From NCBI GenBank assembly GCA_965250215.1, contig CBDFNN010000004.1:3906001-3970000 (forward strand): a DNA stretch of 64,000 nucleotides, read 5' to 3'. Positions within the stretch are counted from its first letter, which is position 1; the number at the start of each line of letters is the position of its first letter. The notes under the pieces were generated by a model that was not told the DNA's origin, ran no database searches, and saw only the letters and a list, made by a program, of their open reading frames with translations. This document shows, piece by piece, positions 51,856 to 60,456 of this stretch. A program made the position numbers and the translations under genes. Origin of the DNA: CBDFNN01 sp965250215 (lineage in GTDB: Bacteria; Bacteroidota; Rhodothermia; Rhodothermales; DATKEJ01).

Positions 51856-52164
51856 AAGTAGTCGTCAGTCTTCAGGAGTCAGTCGGCAGAGCAACGACAG
51901 GACTCGGGTTAAATTAGTAGAAGCAATCTAGCCAATTCGATGGAAAGTCGTCGGGAAGCAGTTGTCAGCAATCAGATATCAGTCTTCAGCATCAGTTCTC
52001 GGCTTTCAGTCTGCCCTAGTCAGGCATGAGCCGAAGTCGTAGTCACGACCGCTCGCCCAATTATTCTTTTCATTTAGTGACTTAAATACAGCAGAACACC
52101 CTCGGAATCGGAACACAGAAAACGGAACACCTCTTCCTGAAGGCTGATAACTGACTTCTGACAA
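51856..52164. repeat. 309-base gap filled with heptamer arrays
   Basis: Four arrays are visible. 51862-51889: TCGTCAG, TCTTCAG, GAGTCAG, TCGGCAG. 51962-52009: TTGTCAG, CAATCAG, ATATCAG, TCTTCAG, a 6-base CATCAG, TTCTCGG, CTTTCAG. 52103-52130: CGGAATC, GGAACAC, AGAAAAC, GGAACAC. 52137-52164: CTGAAGG, CTGATAA, CTGACTT, CTGACAA, ending exactly at the SDR stop (CTA at 52165-52167). The second and fourth arrays are inverted relative to each other. No gene is seen. Confidence 0.85.
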
Positions 52165-52992
52165 CTAATTCGGTTCTACGAAGAAGTCTGGAGCCAATTC
52201 TACATCTGGATCAACGGCGTACTCAGACAAATCGGTTTTACCCATTCTCTCCATAACTTCGTCATCGATGAAGAAGTTACCATTCGTTGTTTTGCTATCC
52301 TGAGTAAGAATCCAATAAGCGGCATCGGCAAGGATGTCTGGCTTCCTGGACATGCGTATCATCTCTTCACCACCTACCATGTACCTAACAGCGGAGGTAG
52401 CGATTGTAGTCCGAGGCCAAAGGGCGTTAACTCCAACCCCATCTCGCTCAAACTCCCTAGCCATGCCGAGCACGCACATACTCATTCCGAACTTAGACAT
52501 GGTGTAGGCAACATGAGGCGCAAACCATTTGGAATCCATGTTCAAGGGAGGCGACATATTCAAGATGTGAGGATTCTCGCTGTTAATTAAGTGCGGAAGA
52601 CATTTTTGCGAACACATAAACGTACCCCTCACATTGACGTCATGAACGAGGTCGTACCTTTTCATTGGTGTATGGAGCGTTCCAGTTAGGAAGATGGCGC
52701 TGGCGTTGTTCACCAGAATGTCTATACCTCCAAACTCCTTGACACCGGCTTCGACTGCAGCTTCAACCATCTCTTCATTTCTGATATCGACTACGACAGG
52801 AAGAGCCTGCCCACCAGCCTGCTCGATTTCCTGTGCAACGGAGTGAATGGTCCCCGGCAGTTTAGGATGAGGCTGAGCCGTCTTTGCTGCAACTATAATA
52901 TTTGCGCCATCCGCTGCGGCCTTTAGTGCGATGGCTCTTCCGATGCCACGACTTGCACCAGATAGAAATATCGTTTTTCCTTTTAAGGACAT
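52165..52992 (-). CDS. HSDL2-like short-chain dehydrogenase/reductase
   Basis: The ATG at 52992 gives MSLKGKTIFLSGASRGIG, the normal SDR start, and 275 aa; the frame is open to an ATG at 53037. The cofactor motif SGASRGIG, NNAS, and catalytic YTMSK are seen. AAKTAQPHPKLPGTIHSVAQ and the NMSPPLNMDSKWF loop are characteristic of the HSDL2 / hydroxysteroid-dehydrogenase-like group. The C-terminal GNFFIDDEVM also fits. The substrate is unknown, perhaps an acyl or steroid-like alcohol. The stop codon abuts a heptamer array. Confidence 0.88.
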   Translation of the reverse strand: MSLKGKTIFLSGASRGIGRAIALKAAADGANIIVAAKTAQPHPKLPGTIHSVAQEIEQAGGQALPVVVDIRNEEMVEAAVEAGVKEFGGIDILVNNASAIFLTGTLHTPMKRYDLVHDVNVRGTFMCSQKCLPHLINSENPHILNMSPPLNMDSKWFAPHVAYTMSKFGMSMCVLGMAREFERDGVGVNALWPRTTIATSAVRYMVGGEEMIRMSRKPDILADAAYWILTQDSKTTNGNFFIDDEVMERMGKTDLSEYAVDPDVELAPDFFVEPN

Positions 52993-53348
52993 GTTTTCGT
53001 TTTCTGTATTGGCGCCGTCGTCCTTTTGAACTAACATGCCCCTGATCTACAGGCATTACTGAACTGAACTTTAGAACGGCACTGTTCTATACTTCGCATG
53101 GAGAGTATAAGTCTTCTGAAATCTAATTGTTTTTCCAAATTACCAATTGATTCACTCTCTCGGAGCAGGTCAAAGACTTAGTATAGCTATCGAAATAAAT
53201 GGGGCTCTAGCCTAATCTATCCTATTCTAATACTCCTGCAAAAAGACGCATAGTATCCAAGGCCCTCACTCTCCTCAAAAAGCAATGAGTAATGACCGTA
53301 GAGTCCCGAACAGCTGAGAGTCCTGATGGCGCGGGCTCCTAGAAATCG
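52993..53348. other. Intergenic gap of about 350 bases upstream of the HSDL2-like gene
   Basis: No gene or RNA structure is convincing. A short TATACT/AGTATA inverted pair is at about 53089-53110. It presumably contains the promoter of the leftward SDR and the 3' end of the argH transcript. Confidence 0.4.
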
Positions 53349-54653
53349 CTATCTCTCAATCCAGCGGACAGCCTTCGAAAGTCCTTTCCTCAAGTGTGCA
53401 ACATTCGCCTTACCCGGATAACCTTTGGTTTTGTAAGCTTTGAGAGCCTCAGCGGAATCCAAGGAGTGGATATTGTCTAGGTTTTTCGCAGTCTCGCGGT
53501 AGGCCTCACGGAAAGTAGCGCCTTTTGAAACCCTTTGCATCGCATCAGCTGTCGCGAATAGTCCAGAACTAGACGCAAGCTCCATTATCTTTTTGTCGAA
53601 AGATATTCCAGGTAGAGATCTCTCGAACATCGCTGCTAGATCTCGACTAAGGATCAGACTTCGAATAAAGGACTCCTTGGTTAGCTGAAGATCTCTGTGA
53701 TATCCAGATCCCAAATTCGCGGGTAAAGTCATCAGCAAATGAAGCTCCGACGAGAGTCGGTGATAGTTCGCTCGAGCAAGCTCAAACAAATCAGGATTCT
53801 TCTTTTGAGGCATTATCGAGGAGCCGGTGCAAAACTCATCAGGCAAAACGACGAAGCTGTACTCATTTGTATTGAACAAAACTAGATCCGAGGCCAGCCT
53901 ATTCAAGGTCAAACCCATTTGGCTTAGAGCGTGCACGACAGTTGCTTCGATTTTCCCACGAGATAGCTGAACGGCTGTTACATTTTCCTGTGTCGAGTCG
54001 AATCCAAGCTCCTTTTCGACTTGCTTTCGTGGCATTTTCAAATAAGGAATTCCATATCCGGCCGCACTTCCCCAAGGAGAGCGATTCAACAACTTGTAGG
54101 CCTGTTCCAGAAGAGAAATATCATCTATCAGTAGCTCGGCATATCCGGCTGCCCATAACCCTGGTGTCGACGGCATCGCCGGCTGGGCATGGGTATAACC
54201 TGGCATGATGATGTCATCAAATTTCTCGGCGAGTCCGCAGAGAGCCTCGACAACACTTCTTAGCCTATCGCCAACATCAAGCAAGGCTTCTCTGCCGTAG
54301 AGCCGAGTTGAGACGAGTACCTGATCATTTCTAGATCGTCCTGCGTGGACCTTTTGGCCCGTTTTCCCTAGCGTCTTTGTCAAATAGTTCTCAATGACGG
54401 TATGGGAGTCTTCATCGGCTACGGTCACTACAACTTTGCCTTCCTCAACATCCACGAGGAGCTTCTTTAGTGCTCGATGGATTTTGATGGCGGCCGTTTT
54501 TGAAATGAGACCCATGGTGACCAGCGCATTGACATGAGCCGATGTACCCTGAATATCGAAAGGCAATAGAAGTGTGTCCCATTCATTGTCACTGCCAACA
54601 GTGAATCGTATTAGCCATTCCTGCGGTCCGCTTCCTTTCTGCCAGAGTTTCAT
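53349..54653 (-). CDS. argH: Argininosuccinate lyase
   Basis: Splits argininosuccinate to arginine and fumarate. Length is 434 aa, as in Bacteroidota (starts MKLWQKG). HAGRSRNDQVLVSTRLYGRE, GYTHAQPAMPSTPGLWAAGYAE and the mobile-loop signature CTGSSIMPQKKNPD with the catalytic serine are present. Its ATG overlaps the upstream deacetylase stop by four bases. It is the terminal enzyme of the arginine genes found at 61-64 kb. Confidence 0.95.
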   Translation of the reverse strand: MKLWQKGSGPQEWLIRFTVGSDNEWDTLLLPFDIQGTSAHVNALVTMGLISKTAAIKIHRALKKLLVDVEEGKVVVTVADEDSHTVIENYLTKTLGKTGQKVHAGRSRNDQVLVSTRLYGREALLDVGDRLRSVVEALCGLAEKFDDIIMPGYTHAQPAMPSTPGLWAAGYAELLIDDISLLEQAYKLLNRSPWGSAAGYGIPYLKMPRKQVEKELGFDSTQENVTAVQLSRGKIEATVVHALSQMGLTLNRLASDLVLFNTNEYSFVVLPDEFCTGSSIMPQKKNPDLFELARANYHRLSSELHLLMTLPANLGSGYHRDLQLTKESFIRSLILSRDLAAMFERSLPGISFDKKIMELASSSGLFATADAMQRVSKGATFREAYRETAKNLDNIHSLDSAEALKAYKTKGYPGKANVAHLRKGLSKAVRWIER

Positions 54654-55714
54654 TTATTTAACTCGAAATAGTTTTTGATAATCTCTTTGTAATGCTGCAC
54701 GGCTCTTTTCAATTCAATGACATCGATATGCTCCTCTGCTGTGTGAGAAAGCTCACTTCGACCCGGTCCTATCTTGACGGTAGGGACATCCTTGGTGAAA
54801 AGCCAATCAGACATCGTAGGCGATCCAAAGGGCAGAGCACTTGGGTCGGCCATGAGGCAAGCTTGAACAATTCGTTCTGATTCGTCAGTAGATGCAGGCA
54901 CGAGTCTCTTGGATACAAGCTCGACTTCGGAGTCAAAGTAGTCCGATAGAAGATCTATAAGCTCGTCATGAGTGTAAGCAGGTGTCGACCTGATATCTAG
55001 GGTAAGGGTACAACTCTCCGGTACGACGTTTTTTGCCTCCCCACCGCGAAGCACCGTCGGCGTAACTGTTGGTGAGCCGATGAAGGGATCCTCCTTTGAA
55101 AAATTTAGGTGCTTTATTCGCTCTATGTCAGATGCCATATTGAGAATGGCATTTTCACCCAGATGGGCACGCGCGGCATGAGCAGATTTTCCCTTTGCGA
55201 CGAGGTTTAATATCAGCAAGCCCTTTTGAGAGATGCAGGGCATGAGTTCGGTGGGCTCTCCTATGAGAACAGCCTTGATTTCCGGCAAATGCGGTCGCGT
55301 TTCATCAAGCCCATTTTCAGGGCCAGGAGATTCTTCGCAGCTCGTACATGCAACGACAATTTTTCCTTCTGGTGGGTCGTAGCCCTCTCTTTTCAGTTCC
55401 AGCAGAGCCGTTATCATTGAGGCATCACATCCTTTTGCATCTACGCTTCCACGTCCATAGATCTTGCCATCTTTTATCGTTGGCTCGAATGGTGGATAGG
55501 GATGGCCAATAGAAGGTGGCACGACATCAAGGTGGGAGGCAAGAAGTAGGCAATCTTCACCAGTACCGAGCTCGAACCAGACATTTTCTTTAAATCGACT
55601 TGGACCAGCAGAGTGAGTAACCAAATACTCAAAGAGAAAATCTGCGATTGGTCCCTCCTCATGGCTTAAGGATGGAAAACTAACAAGCTGGGTATGTAGA
55701 TCGAGAACGTTCAT
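54650..55714 (-). CDS. argE: M20 family deacetylase, probable N-acetylcitrulline/acetylornithine deacetylase
   Basis: The ATG at 55714 (MNVLDLHTQLVSFPSLSHEEG) gives 354 aa. The frame is open 22 codons upstream, but those codons encode an unrelated hydrophobic stretch. Metal ligands and catalysis: LASHLDVVP, GRGSVDAKGCDASM and TSCEESPGPENGLDE; a dimerisation domain follows (AHAARAHLGENAI). It overlaps argH by four bases. With ArgF' in the same cluster, the expected substrate is N-acetylcitrulline (or the succinyl form), by known Bacteroidota pathways; classical acetylornithine is possible. Confidence 0.85.
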   Translation of the reverse strand: MNVLDLHTQLVSFPSLSHEEGPIADFLFEYLVTHSAGPSRFKENVWFELGTGEDCLLLASHLDVVPPSIGHPYPPFEPTIKDGKIYGRGSVDAKGCDASMITALLELKREGYDPPEGKIVVACTSCEESPGPENGLDETRPHLPEIKAVLIGEPTELMPCISQKGLLILNLVAKGKSAHAARAHLGENAILNMASDIERIKHLNFSKEDPFIGSPTVTPTVLRGGEAKNVVPESCTLTLDIRSTPAYTHDELIDLLSDYFDSEVELVSKRLVPASTDESERIVQACLMADPSALPFGSPTMSDWLFTKDVPTVKIGPGRSELSHTAEEHIDVIELKRAVQHYKEIIKNYFELNK

Positions 55715-55895
55715 GGAGAGGGCATAGGGATAATAAGAAAGCTTGAGCACAAGCCAAGACAATAAGATGGGGTAAATCAAGTCTGATCAGACGAGTCACA
55801 AAAAGCAAAATCTCGATGCGAATTTAGTGTAAATCGGTAATTCAGGCTCAAGATGAGACATTCGTTTCGAGATTTGTCCGAGCAGAATATTTAGC

Positions 55896-56603
55896 CTAAA
55901 AATGTGGTATTTCAATGAGTTGATCACCTGCGATCGCAACTATTCGTTGATTTCGTTTTCGCTTCACGCCTCCATTTCCTGTCAGCCTTCCGAAGGCCGG
56001 AAGGACTAATACATTGTCTTGAACGCAGAAAGCTGGGACTCGGGCACCATCTTTTCTGTTTACTCTAAGACTTAGGCCAGGATGGAGATGGCCGGCAAGA
56101 AAATAGCCGTCTGGCAGAGCTTCCTCGGGGTCGTGGATTAGAGTAAACGGCTGTAAATTATATGGTGGATCGAAGCAGTTAATTCTTGTAACAGCTCTTG
56201 GATCTCCTGATTGAAGATCGTGATTTCCTCTTATGAGATTGAATTCTACTTCCTCATACCCCGATGTCAAGTCGCGTATTTGATCGGTCTGAGAAGCTGT
56301 GATACTATTGACATCATGATAGAAATCACCCAGAATAAAAACTCGCTCAGCCTCTGTAGACCTCAAAAGGAGGTCAAGCCTTGTGAGCTCAGACTCCAAA
56401 ATGTCTGGCATCGGAATAGAATGAGAGCGCATGCTGGCATCTTTACCAAAGTGCGGATCAGAGAAAAATAGAGTTGAGCGTTTCTTCCAAAAGACTGCGC
56501 GGTCAGCCAATAGGGTTAAGCACTCGCCGGCAAAGGTGATGTCGAGTTTGTGCTTGGTACTCGGTACTTGGTTGTTGGAAATTTGTCCTTTGTCCTTAGT
56601 CAT
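55896..56603 (-). CDS. pdeM: Ligase-associated DNA damage response endonuclease PdeM
   Basis: Calcineurin-type metallophosphoesterase, 235 aa: FFSDPHFGKD (metal site, 48-54), LGDFYHDVNS (92-97), IRGNHDLQSGD (126-129) and FLAGHLHPGLS. The family normally begins just before the '...GE.L.LL..RA' strand (here DITFAGECLTLLADRA). The first 20 residues are an extra tail encoded by the heptamer array that contains the start codon. No later ATG, GTG or TTG fits as a start before the conserved strand. It lies downstream of the DEXH helicase, the usual partner; ligase and nuclease partners are not in the window. Confidence 0.88.
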   Translation of the reverse strand: MTKDKGQISNNQVPSTKHKLDITFAGECLTLLADRAVFWKKRSTLFFSDPHFGKDASMRSHSIPMPDILESELTRLDLLLRSTEAERVFILGDFYHDVNSITASQTDQIRDLTSGYEEVEFNLIRGNHDLQSGDPRAVTRINCFDPPYNLQPFTLIHDPEEALPDGYFLAGHLHPGLSLRVNRKDGARVPAFCVQDNVLVLPAFGRLTGNGGVKRKRNQRIVAIAGDQLIEIPHF

Positions 56604-56615
56604 TGGTCCTTGGTG
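56553..56615. repeat. Nine consecutive heptamers spanning the pdeM start
   Basis: CTTGGTA, CTCGGTA, CTTGGTT, GTTGGAA, ATTTGTC, CTTTGTC, CTTAGTC, ATTGGTC, CTTGGTG lie back to back with no spacer. The pdeM ATG (complement at 56601-56603) lies across units seven and eight. Confidence 0.85.
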
Positions 56616-56694
56616 GGGTCCTTGAAGTCATTTATTGGACCGCCATGAATAATCCGACTTTCAGCTCTGCTTTCGGGAGAAGAACAGATCAAAA

Positions 56695-56809
56695 AAATCG
56701 GGTGATCGGGAGGTCGGGATATTAATTATCTGACAATCGCATCTACGGTCTTTTCGGACCATCGGACCTTCAGTCTTTTCGGAAAATCTGACAATCTGAC
56801 CTTCTGTTA
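56695..56809. repeat. Octamer arrays ending at the helicase stop codon
   Basis: 56695-56718 reads AAATCGGG, TGATCGGG, AGGTCGGG. 56754-56809 reads TCGGACCA, TCGGACCT, TCAGTCTT, TTCGGAAA, ATCTGACA, ATCTGACC, TTCTGTTA. The last three bases are the complement of the helicase stop. The period is 8 here instead of 7. Confidence 0.8.
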
Positions 56810-59281
56810 TCTCCCCGCCTTCCTCTCCAATCTCTCCACCATTTTGCGAATCCTATCAGCGAAGGGTACAGAGCTAACATTATCTCTAGCTCTATCTGCC
56901 AAAATCGGAAATGAGAGTGGAGTGTGTTCTTGCGGGAAGGTCATCCTCAATTCACTAGATCTAATCCGGTCAAGAGATTCCAATAGTCTACTCTTTTCCA
57001 TCTTCAAATCGAGAACCTCACGAAAGGCCTGCTTCAAAAGTAAGTTGTCCGGATCATGCGATTTGAAAACTTCGAAGAAAAGCCCAGAACTTGCTGTTAG
57101 TTTGTTTATCGATTTTCCCGCACCCGGATAGCCGCTGAAAACCAAACCGGCGATTCTTGCCACTTCGCGAAATTGACGACTTGCCATTTGCCCTTCGTTC
57201 AAACTTTCAATAATGTCTTGCTCCAGGTTTTCCTCGGAAAGAAGATCACCAGACAAGAGTAAATCCTCGAAAGGAATAGGATCGGTCGAAAGAAGCTCTA
57301 TCCCATAATCATTGACCGAGAGCTGAATCGAAATCGGAATGGTTTTCGATATGCGATAGCCCCACAGGGCAGCAAGACCTTCGTGAACGAATCGACCCTC
57401 GAAGGGATAAGCATAGATGTGAAAGCCTTCACGCGATTCAATTTGTTCAACCAAGAACTCACCGTTTCTTGGAATTCTGCTCCATTCTTCCTGCAGCTCA
57501 AGAACCGGTCTAATGGCCTTCATCTCCGGCTCCTCATAGATACCATTTGCAGCTTGATCAAGTAGATGCCGAACAGCAAATGCTAAAAGGGAGGAAAGAG
57601 GCATGCTCCCTCCTAGCCAGCGCGGTATTCGTCCCTTCGGTTTCTTGGAGGGTCTGACTTCAACCGTCGTGGCTTTTATCCGAACAACCTCGAGACAGCG
57701 CCCAGCAAAAATGAAACTCTCTCCGGAACTAAGCTGAGAGACAAATCGCTCCTCGATCGTTCCTATCTTTTTACCTCTCACCATTTTGACTACGAGCTCC
57801 GCGTCTCCTGTGATGGTCCCTATACTTATTCGATGCCGTTTTGCAAGCTCCTGATTGGCCACCATGTATCGCCCCTTGTAGAGCTCCAGTCGTTGAAAGT
57901 CGTCGTAGGCTTTTAAGCTTTTTCCACCGTGAGCTGCAAAGTCAAGCACCCATTCCCATTCTTTTCGATCCAAGTTTCGATAAGAGTAACTGGAGCGGAT
58001 TTCATCGTACATGGCCTCTGGTTCAAATCCTTCACCAAGGGCACAAGTGACTAGATGTTGAGCCAGAACATCGTAAGGTTTCTCAATCGGGATTCTCGAC
58101 TCGATCCAGTTTTGGTCTTTGGCATAGCGGGCGGCAGCGGCCTCGGCAAGTTCGAAGGCGTGGGTTGGTACGATTAATGCACGACTCACCTCTCCTGGAC
58201 GATGGCCACTTCTTCCTGCTCGTTGTAATAACCTGGCTACACCTTTTGGGCTTCCCATCTGGATCACCAAATCCACTGGAGTAAAATCAACTCCAAGGTC
58301 AAGTGAAGAGGTACACACGACACATTTCAACTTTCCATCACGCAAGGCATTCTCGACCCAAGTTCTGGTCTTGCGGTCGATTGATCCGTGGTGAATGGCC
58401 ATGAGGCCGGCCCAGTCTGGCCGCCATTCTAGGAGCGTCCGATACCAAACTTCCGTCTGCGATCTCGTATTGGTGAAAATGAGGGCCGAGTTTGCATTTT
58501 CAATTTCGGTCGTCATTTCTGGGAGCATGTTGATTCCGAGATGACCAGACCAAGGAAAGAGATCGATGTGTTCTGGTATCAATCCCTCAAACTCAATCGC
58601 CTTGTTCAACTTGCCACGAACAATAACGGGCTCGTCCTTCGTACCGAGAAGTGTTTGTGCTGCCTCTTCAAGATTACCGATTGTTGCGGAAAGACCCCAG
58701 ATTTGGAGGGAGGGCCTCCAGGCCTTGATCCGTGCGATCGCCAATTCCGTTAGGGTGCCCCGCTTCGATCCCATGAGCTCGTGCCATTCATCGACTACTA
58801 TACAATCTAGGTCCAGAAGCTTTGCTTGTGTGTCAACTCGACTGATAAAAATTGACAGACTCTCTGGAGTTGTCACTAGAACAGTCGGAAATCTGATCTT
58901 TTGAGCTGCGCGAATTTTTTGAGACGTGTCTCCGGTTCGCTTTTCTACAGTCCAAGGTAAATTCAACTTTTGAACGGCATCCTTAAGCGCTTCCTCCGTG
59001 TCTGCCGCAAGAGCTCTGAGCGGCGTGATCCATAAAATTTTTAGATCTTCAGATTCATTCGATTGAAAAGTATGCTCTTCTTCCTTGGAGAGCCATTTTA
59101 TGACAGGTCCTAAAAATGCTGCAAGCGTTTTCCCACATCCGGTGGGAGCATGAATGAGTCCTGATTGTGCCTCCAAATATTTCTCCCAGACCTCCAACTG
59201 AAAGTCCATAGGCTCCCAACCGTTCAGATCGAACCACTTTATTACGCTCTTGTAACCGGAGGTGTTTATTAATGGGGTCAT
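56807..59281 (-). CDS. Ligase-associated DEXH-box DNA helicase (Lhr-like)
   Basis: Length is 824 aa from the ATG at 59281; a further ATG at 59344 would add 21 residues. Walker A APTGCGKT is at about 45-52, VVDEWHELMGSKRG is the DEXH box, then LSATIGN, FTNTRSQTEVWYRTLL, SSLDLGVDFTPVDLVIQMGSP and QRAGRSGHRPGE. A winged-helix and Lhr-type C-terminal domain (FAGRCLEVVRIK) follow. In other bacteria this helicase is encoded with PdeM, an MBL-fold exonuclease and an ATP-dependent ligase as a DNA-repair set. Only PdeM is next to it here. Confidence 0.92.
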   Translation of the reverse strand: MTPLINTSGYKSVIKWFDLNGWEPMDFQLEVWEKYLEAQSGLIHAPTGCGKTLAAFLGPVIKWLSKEEEHTFQSNESEDLKILWITPLRALAADTEEALKDAVQKLNLPWTVEKRTGDTSQKIRAAQKIRFPTVLVTTPESLSIFISRVDTQAKLLDLDCIVVDEWHELMGSKRGTLTELAIARIKAWRPSLQIWGLSATIGNLEEAAQTLLGTKDEPVIVRGKLNKAIEFEGLIPEHIDLFPWSGHLGINMLPEMTTEIENANSALIFTNTRSQTEVWYRTLLEWRPDWAGLMAIHHGSIDRKTRTWVENALRDGKLKCVVCTSSLDLGVDFTPVDLVIQMGSPKGVARLLQRAGRSGHRPGEVSRALIVPTHAFELAEAAAARYAKDQNWIESRIPIEKPYDVLAQHLVTCALGEGFEPEAMYDEIRSSYSYRNLDRKEWEWVLDFAAHGGKSLKAYDDFQRLELYKGRYMVANQELAKRHRISIGTITGDAELVVKMVRGKKIGTIEERFVSQLSSGESFIFAGRCLEVVRIKATTVEVRPSKKPKGRIPRWLGGSMPLSSLLAFAVRHLLDQAANGIYEEPEMKAIRPVLELQEEWSRIPRNGEFLVEQIESREGFHIYAYPFEGRFVHEGLAALWGYRISKTIPISIQLSVNDYGIELLSTDPIPFEDLLLSGDLLSEENLEQDIIESLNEGQMASRQFREVARIAGLVFSGYPGAGKSINKLTASSGLFFEVFKSHDPDNLLLKQAFREVLDLKMEKSRLLESLDRIRSSELRMTFPQEHTPLSFPILADRARDNVSSVPFADRIRKMVERLERKAGR

Positions 59282-59407
59282 TGAAAGAAGATTTCCATCT
59301 TCATAGGATTTGATTCCGAATGGCAGTTCAACACTGCATTTCATAAAACAACACGCACATAGTCCACTCGGGATGGGCCCAAGCTTCAGTTGAATTCTAT
59401 TGGTTTC

Positions 59408-60304
59408 TTATGATGAAGTTTTCATTTTTGGGCGATTAGAAACGACGTTCAATATCATCGCCACGAAAATCAATGCGATTCCAATCCAAGCCATCCATGC
59501 AAAATTTTCTCCAAACCAAAAGAATCCGATAATGAGGGAAAAAACAATCTCCATGTACTTCATCGGCGCTACCTTGCTAGCTAAGTCTTCCTGGAAGGCC
59601 CGGGTCATATATATTTGGGCACCAAAACCAAGAGATCCCATGCCGATGAGCAGAACCCACTCAAAGGGTGATGGATTAACCCAGAATGGTATCATTCCAA
59701 TAGCTGCAAGTACCGTAGCCGAAAGCATGAAATAGTTGATGATCACGAGTGGATGATCTCTGTGTCCAATCATTCTAATAAAGATATAGGTCAGACCTCC
59801 AAATACAGCGCCTCCGAGTCCTAGGAGGAGATTGATATTATCAATTCTTCCATCAAATCCTTTCAACATCATTACTCCAAGAAAGGCAATTGCAAACAAG
59901 AACCACTGAATGGGTCGTAGCCTCTCTCGCAAAATTATGACCGCAAATATGGCGGTAAATATCGGAGCCAAATATTTTAACGATAGAGCGGCTCCAAAGG
60001 GTATGGATTGGATGGTCGAGAAGAACATCACCATAGATAAGATTCCAGTGAAGGCGCGGAGAACCAGTAAACCCTGCTTGTTGCCTTTAAGTGAGATCGA
60101 TTTTGCTTTCAAGAAAAGCATGCATCCAAACGAGGTCACGACGGAGCGAAAGAAAATGATCTCAAAAAGATGGATGTGATTCAGCTCCTTTATGATCGTC
60201 TGCATGGCTGTGAACCAGACAGTCGCCCAAAGCATGTAGGCGATACCCTTGCTTAGCCCGAATTTTGTAGGCTGATGTTGCGTTAGACCTTCAGTAGTCG
60301 GCAT
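59408..60304 (-). CDS. EamA/DMT-superfamily transporter
   Basis: Length is 298 aa with about ten hydrophobic segments in two EamA halves (first helix GIAYMLWATVWFTAMQTII; second half begins LLLGLGGAVFGGLTYIFIRM). FFRSVVTSFGCMLFL and LKYLAPIFTAIFAVIIL are typical of the first repeat. It is an inner-membrane exporter or permease of a small metabolite; the substrate cannot be read from the sequence. It is unlinked to the flanking arg genes. Confidence 0.9.
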   Translation of the reverse strand: MPTTEGLTQHQPTKFGLSKGIAYMLWATVWFTAMQTIIKELNHIHLFEIIFFRSVVTSFGCMLFLKAKSISLKGNKQGLLVLRAFTGILSMVMFFSTIQSIPFGAALSLKYLAPIFTAIFAVIILRERLRPIQWFLFAIAFLGVMMLKGFDGRIDNINLLLGLGGAVFGGLTYIFIRMIGHRDHPLVIINYFMLSATVLAAIGMIPFWVNPSPFEWVLLIGMGSLGFGAQIYMTRAFQEDLASKVAPMKYMEIVFSLIIGFFWFGENFAWMAWIGIALIFVAMILNVVSNRPKMKTSS

Positions 60305-60456
60305 GATGCTTGATACGCTATCCAGAATTGAAAAGAAAGCCTAGACGCTTAGCCATTTTTGAATACGACTTGAAGATTTTTCTCATTTTCCTTTCGCAAG
60401 ATATTTGACTAAGCTAGGTCGTCGCGATAAGTAAGAATCCAAACGTACACATCGTC

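Noticed and set aside
51856..52164. Regular repeats that could suggest a CRISPR array
   Set aside because: Units are 7 bp, degenerate and contiguous with no spacers of 30-40 bases, and no cas gene is present.
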